From JBFMHP01 sp040752855 (GTDB lineage Bacteria; Pseudomonadota; Gammaproteobacteria; RBG-16-57-12), in contig JBFMHP010000017.1 in assembly GCA_040752855.1 (NCBI GenBank), forward strand, positions 124,001 to 188,000: a DNA stretch of 64,000 nucleotides, written 5' to 3'. The notes under the pieces are model-generated. The model saw only the letters and a list, made by a program, of their open reading frames with translations. It was not told where the DNA came from and did not search any database. Numbering within the stretch: the stretch's first letter is position 1; the number at the start of each line of letters is the position of its first letter. This document shows, one piece after another, positions 42,785 to 52,042 of this stretch. The position numbers and the translations under genes were made by a program.

Positions 42785-44830
42785 ATGAACCAGCCGGCCG
42801 AGAGCGTCATCAAGATCCAAACCCCGCTGCTTCGCGGTGAGAAACGCCTGCACATCGCGCTGATCGGCATTCCCAATAGCGGCAAAAGCACGCTGTTCAA
42901 GGCGGTCTCCAGCACCGCGCCGCAATCGGGCGAACTGGCCGGCACCGTGCGCGCCTACCGGGAGTGCAAGGTACAGATCGGGCTGGACGAGGCCAGCCTG
43001 ATCGATCTGCCCAGCATCCACTCGCTGCATCATCTGGAAGCCGATGACCTCGTCACTCTCAAATATCTGCTCTGGGGCGATGAACGCCCGCCCGTCTCGG
43101 CGCATGAGCCCGCAGCCCCGGCGCCGTTCGCCCCGCCCGATGTGATCATCCAGGTGGCCGACGCCACCAATCTCGCCCGCCATCTGGAACTGACCTTGGA
43201 ACTGAGCCAGCTCGGCAGGCCCATGGTGCTGGCGCTCAACCGTTGGGACGAGACGACGCCGAAGGGCATCAACATCAACCACACCGCCCTGAGCCGGCGC
43301 CTGGGGGTGCCGGTAGTACCGATGTCCGCGCTGATGGGCCACGGCATCTCCACGCTGTTCCAGGCAGCCGTCGAGGCCGTGCGCAGCCAGGCCTGTCCCG
43401 TGGCGCAACCGCTCAGCGAGCACATCGTGAAAAACCTGCAACCGCTGAACAGGCAGGTGATGCAGGCCGATCTGCACCAGGCCTTCAGGGTGCCGCACAG
43501 TTATCTGCTCACGCAGATCGCCGTGGGGGACGATTTCATCCTCGACGAATTGCGCCAGCACTTCCCGGCGCTATTGCCCGAGATCCAGCAGGCGCGCGCC
43601 GCCGCCACGCAAACGCTGCCCCGCCCGCTGGAGGAAGAGATTCACGCCGACCGCCACCATCAGGCGGCCGTGCTCTACGAGGCGGTAACCAAGCTCGGCG
43701 CGGCCTATACGCGGCGCGACTGGCGTTACTGGCTCGACGAGCTGTTCCTGCATCCGTATTGGGGTCTGCTGGGCAGTCTCGCGGTATTTGCGGCGGTGTT
43801 GTTCGTGGTATTCGAGGTCAGCGCCTGGCTCGATGGCCTGACGGTCGCGCGCCTGATCGAGTGGGCCGAACCCTGGCAGCCGACCTCAACCGGCGGGGTG
43901 ATCGCGCGCGCGGTGCTCGACGGGCTGATCGGCCTGACCGGTATCGTCGTCCCCTACATGATCCCGCTGGTGATGCTGCTGGTCGCCCTGGAACAGATGG
44001 GCATCATGCACCGCATCGCCTTCGTGGTCGACCGCGGTTTTCACCACATCGGCCTGCACGGCGGCGTGGCGGTGCCGATGCTGCTCGGTCTGGGCTGCAA
44101 CGTCCCGGCGATCTCGGCGGCGGCGGCCACCAGCAGCGGCCGCGAACGGGTGATCGCCTCGCTGCTGATCACCTTTGTGCCCTGCTCGGCGCGCTCGGCC
44201 ATCATCCTCGCCTTGGCCGGCAAGTATCTCGGCGGCATCGGCATCTTCGCCATCTTCATAACCACCATGGTGGTGATCGCGGTGATGGGCCGCCTGCTCA
44301 CCCGCCGCTACCCCAAAAGCGGCCCCGGCCAGGTACAGGAGATCCCCGCCTACGCCTTGCCGCGATGGCGTCCCCTGCTGGGCACCACCTGGGAACGCAC
44401 CCGCGACATCCTGACCATCGTCACCCCGCTGCTGGTCGGAGGCAGCGTGGTGCTGGCGATCCTCGCCCACATCGGCGCCGATGCCATCATCAACACCCTG
44501 TTCACGCCGATTACCGCCTGGTGGCTCGGCCTGCCCGTGGTGCTGGGCGTGCCGATCCTGTTCGGGGTGCTGCGCAAGGAACTCTCGCTGCTGATGATCT
44601 ACCAGGCGCTCGGCACCTTCGAGATCGGCGGCCTGATGGACTGGGTGCAGATCACCACCTTCCTGCTGTTTCTTACCTTCTACGTGCCGTGCATCTCCAC
44701 CTTCGCCGTGATGCTCAAGACCATCGGCCGCAAGGAGGCGCTGTTCTCCGTCATGCTCTCGGTCACCACCGCATTAGTGATCGCCGGCGTCATACGGATG
44801 CTGCTGGAATTTGTGCGCTGGTTCACATAA
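42785..44830 (+). CDS. feoB: Ferrous iron transporter FeoB-like protein
   Basis: A membrane GTPase for Fe(II) uptake (681 aa). The N-terminal G domain has G1 GIPNSGKST at 28-36 and G4 NRWD at 152-155, but the G3 motif reads DLPS rather than DLPG. The membrane part has two Gate modules: GLGCNVPAISAAAATSSGRERVIASLL with VPCSARSAIILAL, and GVLRKELSLLMIYQAL with TFYVPCISTFAVML. No feoA or feoC lies beside it. Start ATG 42785 follows the Fur box. A histidine-rich secreted protein gene lies downstream on the same strand. Confidence 0.92.
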   Translation: MNQPAESVIKIQTPLLRGEKRLHIALIGIPNSGKSTLFKAVSSTAPQSGELAGTVRAYRECKVQIGLDEASLIDLPSIHSLHHLEADDLVTLKYLLWGDERPPVSAHEPAAPAPFAPPDVIIQVADATNLARHLELTLELSQLGRPMVLALNRWDETTPKGININHTALSRRLGVPVVPMSALMGHGISTLFQAAVEAVRSQACPVAQPLSEHIVKNLQPLNRQVMQADLHQAFRVPHSYLLTQIAVGDDFILDELRQHFPALLPEIQQARAAATQTLPRPLEEEIHADRHHQAAVLYEAVTKLGAAYTRRDWRYWLDELFLHPYWGLLGSLAVFAAVLFVVFEVSAWLDGLTVARLIEWAEPWQPTSTGGVIARAVLDGLIGLTGIVVPYMIPLVMLLVALEQMGIMHRIAFVVDRGFHHIGLHGGVAVPMLLGLGCNVPAISAAAATSSGRERVIASLLITFVPCSARSAIILALAGKYLGGIGIFAIFITTMVVIAVMGRLLTRRYPKSGPGQVQEIPAYALPRWRPLLGTTWERTRDILTIVTPLLVGGSVVLAILAHIGADAIINTLFTPITAWWLGLPVVLGVPILFGVLRKELSLLMIYQALGTFEIGGLMDWVQITTFLLFLTFYVPCISTFAVMLKTIGRKEALFSVMLSVTTALVIAGVIRMLLEFVRWFT

Positions 44831-44923
44831 TCGCTGCGTTTCCTCAGGCGGCATTCAAGCCCCTCTCGCCCGGTTCCGATCCAGGTGATACCCTGCCCGC
44901 ATTTCAACCAACGGAGTTCGTGC

Positions 44924-45400
44924 ATGACAATCAAAACCTGCGCACTCAAGCCGGCGTTGCTGGCTGCCGCAATAAGCGCGACATTACTTGGACCGGCCAG
45001 CGCATGGTCGGGGGATGTAGACCTCGGGATCAAGATCGACCTCTCGAACAAAACCCGGGCGCACGAGGAACACGATACCCACCGACATTCCGGCCCGCCG
45101 GATCACGCCCCGGCCCACGGCTACCGCGCCAAGCACAAATACCACTACTATCCGGATTCGGATGTGTATTTTGATTCCGGGCGCCGGATGTACTTCTATC
45201 TGTCGGACAATCGCTGGACGATGTCAGCCAGCATCCCCTTGAACCTGAAGGCCCGCCTCGGCGAGCACGTGACCATCGAGATGGATTCCGATAAGCCGTA
45301 CCGGGAACACGACTCGCACAGACACAAATACCATTCGAAGCACAAAGAAAAGCACAAGAATCATCACAAGGAAAAGCACAAGCATGGCGACAGCGGCTAG
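44924..45400 (+). CDS. Histidine-rich exported protein
   Basis: A secreted protein (158 aa) with a signal peptide ending in GPASAWS. The middle has a small beta-rich part (YYPDSDVYFDSGRRMYFYLSDNRW, with IPLNLKARLGEHVTIEMD). The N- and C-terminal segments are rich in His, Lys and Glu; the C terminus after residue 125 is mostly HRHKYHSKHKEKHKNHHKEK. It is likely to bind divalent metals. It lies 93 bases after feoB, possibly in the same Fur-controlled unit. GGAG before ATG 44924 supports the start. Confidence 0.82.
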   Translation: MTIKTCALKPALLAAAISATLLGPASAWSGDVDLGIKIDLSNKTRAHEEHDTHRHSGPPDHAPAHGYRAKHKYHYYPDSDVYFDSGRRMYFYLSDNRWTMSASIPLNLKARLGEHVTIEMDSDKPYREHDSHRHKYHSKHKEKHKNHHKEKHKHGDSG

Positions 45401-45402
45401 AT

Positions 45403-45537
45403 GTAGGTCGGCATAAGCGCCAGCGTTGCCGACAAAAATGCGACGGCAATCAGTGCCGCCAGGCACACGACAACATTATAATGTGTGGCTGCGCAACACT
45501 TGGTGGGTTACGCAAAAAGCGCTTCACCCACCCTACG
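45403..45537. repeat. Composite intergenic repeat (GTAGGTCGG half plus CACCCTAC half)
   Basis: The left part (GTAGGTCGGCATAAGCG, CAGCGTTGCCGAC) matches the lpdA-downstream repeat, while the right part (TTGGTGGGTTACGC to CACCCACCCTAC) matches the elements at 27060 and 51920. It fills the gap between the convergent histidine-rich and ABC-F genes. Confidence 0.78.
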
Positions 45538-47442
45538 CTATTCCTCCATGGCCTCGATCTGTTCAGACAGATCCAGCCACTTCATCTCCAACGCTTCGAG
45601 TAAACACTTAATCTCACCCTGGCGCGCCAGCGCGGTCTTGAGACGATCCTTGGCCGAATTTTCATAGAGTGCACTGTCCGCGAGCTGCTGCTCGATCGCC
45701 TGCCGCTCTGCGGTCAGTTGTTCGATTTGTTGTTCGGCGCGCTGCAATTCCTTTTTCAGCGGTTGCAGGCGTTGGCGCTGCTCGGCCTCCAGGCGTTTGC
45801 GTTCCTTGCGCGCGGCGGCGCTGTGATCCTTCGTGCCGACATCCTCTGATGAGTCGCCGACCGCCTGCGCTTCACGTCGACGCGCGAGCCACGCGGCATA
45901 ATCCTGCATATCGCCATCGAACTCGGCCACCTGCCCATCGGCCACCAGCAGAAACTTATCCGCCGCCGCATTCAACAGGCTGCGGTCGTGCGAGACGACC
46001 ACCATCGCGCCCTCGAAACCTTGCAGCGCCAGAGCGAGCGCATCGCGCATCTCCAGATCGAGGTGGTTGGTCGGCTCGTCCATCAACAGGAGATTGGGCC
46101 GCTGATAGACGAGCAGCGCCAGCACCAGTCGCGCCTTCTCACCGCCGGAGAACGTGGCGATTTCGTCGTAGACGCGGTCACCGATGAAGCCGAATCCGCC
46201 GAGATAATCGCGCAGTTGTTGCTCGGTGGCATTCGCATCCAACCGTTGCACATGCGCCAGCGCGCTGTCGTGGCCGTGCAATTGCTCCAGCTGGTGCTGA
46301 GCGAAATAGCCGATGCGCAGCTCCGCCGCCTGCGTGATCTTGCCAGACTGCGGGGCGAGTTCCCCGGCCAGCAGTTTCATCAGGGTGGACTTGCCCGCGC
46401 CATTGGGCCCGAGCAGACCGATGCGATCGCCCGGCACCAGGCTCAACCCGACCGACTGCAGGATGGTCTTATTCGGATAACCGGCATCAACCTCATCGAG
46501 CGTGAGCAAGGGGCGCGGCAACTTGTGTGGGGCGCGGAATTCGAAATGAAACGGCGAATCGACGTGCGCGGCAGAGATCAGTTCCATGCGCGCGAGGGCC
46601 TTCAAGCGGCTCTGCGCCTGGCGCGCCTTGGTAGCCTTGGCGCGGAAGCGGTCGACATAGCCGCGGATGTGCGCGATCTCGCGCTGCTGCTTTACATACG
46701 CCGCCTGCTGGCGCGCCAAGGCCTCGGCGCGGGCGCGCTCGAAGGCGGTGTAGTTGCCGGTGTACAGCGTCACGCGCTGCGCTTCGAGACAGGCGATATG
46801 ATCGATGACGTTATCGAGAAAATCGCGGTCATGCGAGATCAACAGCAAGGTGCCAGGATAGGCGCGCAGCCACTCTTCCAGCCAGATCACCGCGTCGAGA
46901 TCGAGGTGATTGGTCGGCTCATCGAGCAGCAGCAGATCCGAACGGCACATCAAGGCCTGCGCCAGATTCAGACGCATGCGCCAACCGCCGGAAAACGAAG
47001 CGACCGGCGCGGTCTCCTGCGCGGGCATGAAGCCCAGGCCGTTCAGCAACCGCGCGGCGCGCGAGCGCGCCTGATAGCCGCCGATGGTATCGAGCCGCGC
47101 GTGCAAGGCGGCGATCGCAGAGCCATCATCGCGCGCCTCGGCCTGCGCCAATTGCTGCTGCACCGCGCGCAGCTCGCGGTCGCCGTCGAGCACGTATTCG
47201 ATCGCGGGAATGTCGGTGGCCGGCATTTCCTGCGCGACGTGCGCGATCACCCAGCCGCGCGGCAGGCTCGCCTCGCCGCGGTCGGCGTGCAACTCACCGC
47301 GCAACAGGGCGAACAGGCTGGATTTGCCGACGCCGTTGGCGCCGACCAGCCCCACGTGTTGACCGGCGTGGACGACAAATGAAGCGGATTCGAACAAGAC
47401 CTTGGTGCCGCGGCGCAGCGCGACATCGTTGAAGGACAGCAT
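45538..47442 (-). CDS. ABC-F family ATPase (YheS-like)
   Basis: A soluble protein (634 aa) with two ABC domains and no membrane spans. Walker A motifs GANGVGKSS and GPNGAGKST, signatures SGGWRMRL and SGGEKARL, and two LLLDEPTNHLDL/LLMDEPTNHLDL Walker B segments. Between them is the ABC-F linker with RGYVDRFRAKATKARQAQSR. The C-terminal 100 residues are a coiled coil (EQRQRLQPLKKELQRAEQQIEQL). ABC-F proteins act on the ribosome; YheS is the closest named relative by architecture. It lies 3 bases after the yecA-like gene. Confidence 0.93.
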   Translation of the reverse strand: MLSFNDVALRRGTKVLFESASFVVHAGQHVGLVGANGVGKSSLFALLRGELHADRGEASLPRGWVIAHVAQEMPATDIPAIEYVLDGDRELRAVQQQLAQAEARDDGSAIAALHARLDTIGGYQARSRAARLLNGLGFMPAQETAPVASFSGGWRMRLNLAQALMCRSDLLLLDEPTNHLDLDAVIWLEEWLRAYPGTLLLISHDRDFLDNVIDHIACLEAQRVTLYTGNYTAFERARAEALARQQAAYVKQQREIAHIRGYVDRFRAKATKARQAQSRLKALARMELISAAHVDSPFHFEFRAPHKLPRPLLTLDEVDAGYPNKTILQSVGLSLVPGDRIGLLGPNGAGKSTLMKLLAGELAPQSGKITQAAELRIGYFAQHQLEQLHGHDSALAHVQRLDANATEQQLRDYLGGFGFIGDRVYDEIATFSGGEKARLVLALLVYQRPNLLLMDEPTNHLDLEMRDALALALQGFEGAMVVVSHDRSLLNAAADKFLLVADGQVAEFDGDMQDYAAWLARRREAQAVGDSSEDVGTKDHSAAARKERKRLEAEQRQRLQPLKKELQRAEQQIEQLTAERQAIEQQLADSALYENSAKDRLKTALARQGEIKCLLEALEMKWLDLSEQIEAMEE

Positions 47443-47445
47443 GGG

Positions 47446-48057
47446 TCAATCGAGCTCGGAGAAATCCGAGCGCAGCGTTGTGCCGATATCGGCATAATCA
47501 GCCATGGCGGGCTCCAGATCCGCGAGCACCGCCTCGGCCATCGCCTCGAAGGTCTCGCCGGGTTGGCCGAATTCCTGATGATAGGAACGCGCCAGCTCCG
47601 GATTGGCGAAGAAACTCAGCACCATGACGCAGGTGCCGATGTCATCGTCGACATCCTCCGGCAGATCCTCCCACACCTCCTCAAGCCAGGTGTGGCCGGC
47701 GACGAAACCATTGGCCCAGCGGTGCAGCGGTGATTCGGTTTTGAAATGATCCGACACCGAGACGCCGGCGGGCAGCGCAAGGGGAAATTTGACTTGGTGC
47801 TCCTGCACCTGGGCTTGCAGGCTGCCGAATAAACAGTCCAGTTCCTCGAAGAACAGGGCCGCTTGCTGCGGATCATCGACGCCCGGGTCCTGACCATCGA
47901 AGATCTGCTCCATCCACTCGCCTTGCGGGATTTCATCCGGCGCGCAGACGATCGCGAACAAATAACCCAGCAGTTCCTCGTAATTGAACGTGCCCTCCGG
48001 CCGCTCGGGTGATGCAAGAAAAGCGCGCACCGCCGCGACATTGCAATCTTGAAACAT
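47446..48057 (-). CDS. YecA/UPF0149 family protein
   Basis: A cytoplasmic acidic protein (203 aa) of the YgfB/YecA (UPF0149) family, known from NYEELLGYLFAIVCAPDEIPQGEWMEQIF, WANGFVAGHTWLEEVW and DIGTCVMVLSFFANPE. It lacks the C-terminal SEC-C zinc motif of longer YecA proteins. The ATG at 48057 has GAGGTG 5 bases upstream. It probably shares a transcript with the ABC-F gene. Confidence 0.85.
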   Translation of the reverse strand: MFQDCNVAAVRAFLASPERPEGTFNYEELLGYLFAIVCAPDEIPQGEWMEQIFDGQDPGVDDPQQAALFFEELDCLFGSLQAQVQEHQVKFPLALPAGVSVSDHFKTESPLHRWANGFVAGHTWLEEVWEDLPEDVDDDIGTCVMVLSFFANPELARSYHQEFGQPGETFEAMAEAVLADLEPAMADYADIGTTLRSDFSELD

Positions 48058-48273
48058 ATTCACCTCACCCATCTCGCTCACCTTTGCCGTCGGCATAAAT
48101 CGGTGGGTGATTCTACTACAACCCCAAGCGGCCCGATATGGGCGCGAGTATGAAACAACCGTCGACTGGACTATCCTGTCATCAGCAAGTAGCCTGAGTG
48201 AATCCCAGGCTAGGCAGTGATTCGCAGATATCGTTCCAGCACGCCCGCATCATTCGAAGAACAAGGAACGGCC

Positions 48274-50553
48274 ATGACCGAGAACAACAAGACCAACGCT
48301 GAAAACCAAGAGTGGGTGGCCTATCGCGCCAAGGAAGCCGACCAAGGCTTTGGCCCGGTGCTGGGCGAGGAAAAAAAATACCTGCGCAAAAAGCGCGGCC
48401 TGGCCGAAGATGCAGACGTCGATGAACTCAAGGCGCTGTGCCTCTCCGGCGGCGGCATCCGTTCCGCCGCGTTCTGCTCCGGCGTGCTCCAGGCCTTGGC
48501 CTACCGCAACTGGCTGAGAAAATTCGACTACCTCTCCACGGTCTCCGGCGGCGGCTATATCGGCACCTCGGTCAGCTGGCTGCTGCACCGGGATTGGGGC
48601 GACCATAACGGCAAACCCATCCAATTCGGCACCAGCCGCGAGAACTTTCCGTACGGCACCTATCCGGTCTGGACCCGTGACCGCGACGAGGAGGCGCTCG
48701 AGGAACCGCCCGCGCCCCCGCTCGACCGCTCCGAATACCAAGGCCGCAGCCGCGGCGCCATGCTGCGCTGGCTGCGCCAGCACGCCAAATTCCTCACGCC
48801 CGGCCGCGGCATCAACATCCTGTCCTTGGCGGCGGTGGTGCTGCGCGGCAGCTTCCTCAGCCTGTTCGTGTACATCACGCTGCTGGTATTTCTGTTCATG
48901 CTGCTCAACGCCGCCGGCTTTTTCGACAAGCTCCGCCTGCCGTGGGACGCGACAAGCCGCATTGCCCTGCCCTGGATCGCCGCCGGCGCGTTGGGCGCGC
49001 TGCTCGCCGTCGGCGCCTTTGTGTATTCGTTCATCACCCACGATGCACGGACGCCGGACGGCAAAAACAGCCGCTATCATTTCCGCCGCTTCTATGAGAT
49101 CTGGTCCGGACGGACCCTGCTGGCGATCCTGTTGCTGGCGGCGCTCGGCGCCCTGCCCCTGGCGCACGGCAAACTCCAGCAATACTACATCGGCCTGGCC
49201 GGCCAGACCGGCGCGGCCTCGACCCTGCTCGGGCTGCTGGCGTCACTCTGGGCGTTTATGAAATCGGGCGAGAAGGAGCCAGGCAAGGTACCGATGGGCG
49301 TGGTCGTCGCGCTGGGTTCGATCTTCATGCTGTTCGGCCTGTTGCTGCTCGGTTATTCCTGGTCGATAGCCAGTCTGGCCGTGATCAAGCAATCGCCCGC
49401 GCTCGGCCTGTCATGTTTCGCCTTGCTCGCGCTCGTGACCCTCATCATCGCCTATCACGCCAATCTGAATTACATCTCCATTCACCGCTATTACCGCGAC
49501 CGCCTGATGGAGACCTTTTTGCCGGACGTGCACAAGGCCTTCGATCCCGACAAGTACCACTCGGTCACCGCCGACCTGGCGGAGGACTTCCGTCTGCACG
49601 ATCTCTACCGGCAAGCCGCGCACAACGCGCGGCCCGATGCCCTCCCGCCCTATCACATCATCAACGCCAATATCGTGACGGTGGAATCCCCGATCCCAAA
49701 ATACCGCGGGCGCGGCGGCGACAATTTCATGCTCTCCGCCTGCTATTGCGGCAGCAACGCCTCGGGCGGCTGGCGCGCCACCCGCACCTTGATGGGCGGC
49801 GGTATGACCCTGCCGACCGCCATGGCCATCTCGGGGGCGGCGGTCAATCCCAGCGCGGGCTGTGGCGGCGAAGGGGTGACGCGCCAGCCGTTTCTGTCCA
49901 TGTTGATGGGGCTGCTGAACATCCGGCTGGGCTACTGGGCGCCGAATCCGAACGCGCAGTACCTCGGCCGCAGCACGACCCCCAATTTCCTCTGGCCGGG
50001 ACTGTGGGAGGTGTTCCTGCGCCGCAATCTCAGCGAGCGCAGCTGGCTGATCCAGCTTACCGACGGGGGCCACTTCGAAAACCTCGGCATCTATGAAATG
50101 ATCCGGCGCAAGGCCCGGCTGATCATCGTTTGCGATGCCGGCGCGGACCCCGGCTACACCTTCGATGACCTGGCCAACGCCATCGAAAAGGTGCGCGTGG
50201 ACTTCGGCGCGCTCATCGACATCGACAACAAAAAACTGCAAAAGCTCATCCCCGGCAAGCAGTTGGCGCACGGCGAGCTGTCCGACGGCCTGTATTACGC
50301 CGACCAGGGCTTCATCACCGCCAACATCGATTACGGGGACAAATCGCATGGCAAACTGATCTATATCAAGGCCACGCTGATCCCGTCGCTCACGGCGGAC
50401 ATGTACGGCTACAAGTGCCAGCACCCCGCGTTCCCGCATGAATCCACCGGGGATCAGTTCTTCGATGAACGGCAGTTCGAGGCCTACCGCGAACTCGGCT
50501 ACCAGATTGCCTGGACCATGATGGAGCGACTGGGCGACGACACCCTCGATTGA
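48274..50553 (+). CDS. Patatin-like phospholipase with embedded transmembrane domain
   Basis: A membrane enzyme (759 aa). The N-terminal part has the oxyanion loop CLSGGGIRSAAF at 56-67 and the nucleophile Ser91 in LSTVSGGGYIG; this is a variant of GxSxG with Thr in place of the first Gly. About residues 180-400 hold six or seven hydrophobic spans. The catalytic Asp is in LTDGGHFENLG at about residue 596, so the catalytic dyad is split by the membrane part. The fold is known in patatin/PNPLA phospholipases. AAGGA precedes ATG 48274. The substrate is unknown. Confidence 0.86.
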   Translation: MTENNKTNAENQEWVAYRAKEADQGFGPVLGEEKKYLRKKRGLAEDADVDELKALCLSGGGIRSAAFCSGVLQALAYRNWLRKFDYLSTVSGGGYIGTSVSWLLHRDWGDHNGKPIQFGTSRENFPYGTYPVWTRDRDEEALEEPPAPPLDRSEYQGRSRGAMLRWLRQHAKFLTPGRGINILSLAAVVLRGSFLSLFVYITLLVFLFMLLNAAGFFDKLRLPWDATSRIALPWIAAGALGALLAVGAFVYSFITHDARTPDGKNSRYHFRRFYEIWSGRTLLAILLLAALGALPLAHGKLQQYYIGLAGQTGAASTLLGLLASLWAFMKSGEKEPGKVPMGVVVALGSIFMLFGLLLLGYSWSIASLAVIKQSPALGLSCFALLALVTLIIAYHANLNYISIHRYYRDRLMETFLPDVHKAFDPDKYHSVTADLAEDFRLHDLYRQAAHNARPDALPPYHIINANIVTVESPIPKYRGRGGDNFMLSACYCGSNASGGWRATRTLMGGGMTLPTAMAISGAAVNPSAGCGGEGVTRQPFLSMLMGLLNIRLGYWAPNPNAQYLGRSTTPNFLWPGLWEVFLRRNLSERSWLIQLTDGGHFENLGIYEMIRRKARLIIVCDAGADPGYTFDDLANAIEKVRVDFGALIDIDNKKLQKLIPGKQLAHGELSDGLYYADQGFITANIDYGDKSHGKLIYIKATLIPSLTADMYGYKCQHPAFPHESTGDQFFDERQFEAYRELGYQIAWTMMERLGDDTLD

Positions 50554-50644
50554 GCGCCCCGGAAGCAGAATTTTCTGTTCTCCGACGCCCGATTTTGCAT
50601 AAAATTGGCGCGCAGCTTAAACAGTTGGAATCCTGTGTTACGAC

Positions 50645-51271
50645 ATGCGGTCTCAAGACTTCGACAATATCGCGTTACTCATCGGACTGGCCATCCTCGG
50701 GATTGCCTTGATGTATCTCGTTTCCGCCGCCATCGCCTGGCTGCAAAGACGCCGCGGCACCGCCGACGAGCGCCAGATCGAGAAACTGATCAAGAAGCAC
50801 AACCTCGCCTATTTAAAGAAAGCCACGCTCTCCGATGGCGTCGACGGCTATATCTTCGCCGATTATCTGATCCAGCTGCCCAGGGAGATCATCACACTCA
50901 ATGTGCTGCTGCACCCCGGCAACATCTTCGGCGGCGACAAGCTTCATCTATGGACACAAGTCCATCACGGCCGCTCCACCACTTTTCAGAACCCGCTGAT
51001 CCAGGCCAAGGCCTTCGCCCAACGCTGCACGCAGTTGATCGATGGCATGCCAGTCTCCGCCTATGTGCTGTTCGGGCGGCAAAGCCGCTTTCCCAAGGGC
51101 GTCCCGCAGGGCGTCTTGTTTCTGGAGACCTTCAAAAGCAACCTGGAATCCTTCGACAAAGCCGCCCCGACCGATCCGGCGTGCGAAAAGGCCTGGCGAC
51201 AGCTCGTGGAAATCGCCGCCGAGCATCAGCAAGCCTTGCGGTCTGAAGCGAGCCTATCCAGGCCGCTGTAA
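50645..51271 (+). CDS. Membrane-anchored NERD-like domain protein, probably inactive
   Basis: A protein of 208 aa with an N-terminal transmembrane helix (NIALLIGLAILGIALMYLVSAAIAWL). The soluble part has the spacing of a NERD domain: LSDGVDGYIFADYLIQL, then GNIFGGDKLHLWTQV and FQNPLIQAKAFAQRC. The acidic and Lys residues expected at the nuclease centre (the D and E-x-K) appear to be missing. The match is by eye and moderate. It lies 91 bases after the patatin gene, same strand. Confidence 0.6.
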   Translation: MRSQDFDNIALLIGLAILGIALMYLVSAAIAWLQRRRGTADERQIEKLIKKHNLAYLKKATLSDGVDGYIFADYLIQLPREIITLNVLLHPGNIFGGDKLHLWTQVHHGRSTTFQNPLIQAKAFAQRCTQLIDGMPVSAYVLFGRQSRFPKGVPQGVLFLETFKSNLESFDKAAPTDPACEKAWRQLVEIAAEHQQALRSEASLSRPL

Positions 51272-51322
51272 CAAACCGCCGGCAACCGCGTCTTCATTCC
51301 AACGCAACCTGTGGAGACCCCC

Positions 51323-51919
51323 ATGAAGAAGATCGTTGGAATCGCACTGCTGCTCGCCTACTGCGGCCTAGCCCTGGCCCAGGACCAGGCCCCGACGGCA
51401 TACGCCAAGGCCACCTTCGCCGGTGGCTGCTTCTGGTGCATGGAGCCGCCGTTCGACAAGCTCGATGGCGTGATCTCCACCACCTCCGGCTACACCGGAG
51501 GCCATAAACTCAATCCCAGCTACGAGGAAGTCTCCGCCGGCGGCACCGGCCATGCCGAGGCGGTGGAGGTCGTCTATGATCCGAACAAGATCAGCTATCA
51601 GAAGCTCCTGGAGGTGTTCTGGCACAACATCGATCCGACCGTGCGCAATCGCCAGTTCTGCGACCACGGCAGCCAATACCGCACCGCCATCTTCTATCAC
51701 AACGACGCGCAGAAGGCCCTGGCCGAGGCCTCCAAGGCGCAACTGGAAAAGACCAAACCCTTCAGCGCCCCGATCGTGACCGAGATCACCGCCGCCGGCA
51801 CCTTCTATCCCGCCGAGGACTACCATCAGGATTACTATCAGAAGAACCCGATCCGCTATAAGTACTATCGTTATAGCTGTGGACGCGATAAGCGTCTGGA
51901 GGAACTCTGGGGCAAATAA
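51323..51919 (+). CDS. msrA: Peptide methionine sulfoxide reductase MsrA, exported
   Basis: MsrA (198 aa) reduces methionine-S-sulfoxide. It carries the active-site GCFWCMEPPFDKL, the conserved SGYTGG, GHAEAVEVVYDP and EDYHQDYY. A signal peptide (MKKIVGIALLLAYCGLALA) shows that it acts in the periplasm, unlike E. coli MsrA. No MsrB domain is fused. GGAG lies before ATG 51323. Confidence 0.95.
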   Translation: MKKIVGIALLLAYCGLALAQDQAPTAYAKATFAGGCFWCMEPPFDKLDGVISTTSGYTGGHKLNPSYEEVSAGGTGHAEAVEVVYDPNKISYQKLLEVFWHNIDPTVRNRQFCDHGSQYRTAIFYHNDAQKALAEASKAQLEKTKPFSAPIVTEITAAGTFYPAEDYHQDYYQKNPIRYKYYRYSCGRDKRLEELWGK

Positions 51920-52042
51920 TGTAGGGTGGGTGGAGGCGTTTTTCGCCGTAACCCACCAACTCGTGCCGAAGGCACTCGATATAAATTGAATTGCAGCGCA
52001 ATGCTTGGCGGGTTACGCAAAAAAAGCTTCTCCCACCCTACA
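51920..52042. repeat. Palindromic TAGGGTGGG-type intergenic element
   Basis: A 123-base element bounded by TGTAGGGTGGG and CCCACCCTACA, with inner GTAACCCACCAA and GGCGGGTTACGC, the same type as at 27060-27183. It starts directly after the msrA stop and occupies over half of the 213-base gap to the next gene. Confidence 0.82.

Noticed and set aside
43243..45174. 643-codon plus-strand frame overlapping feoB
   Set aside because: It is an off-frame reading of feoB, rich in Arg, Pro and Gly, with no motif, and it also crosses the start of the next gene.
49411..50439. Long minus-strand frame opposite the patatin gene
   Set aside because: Antisense shadow with His/Val/Gln bias; the plus-strand gene has catalytic motifs.
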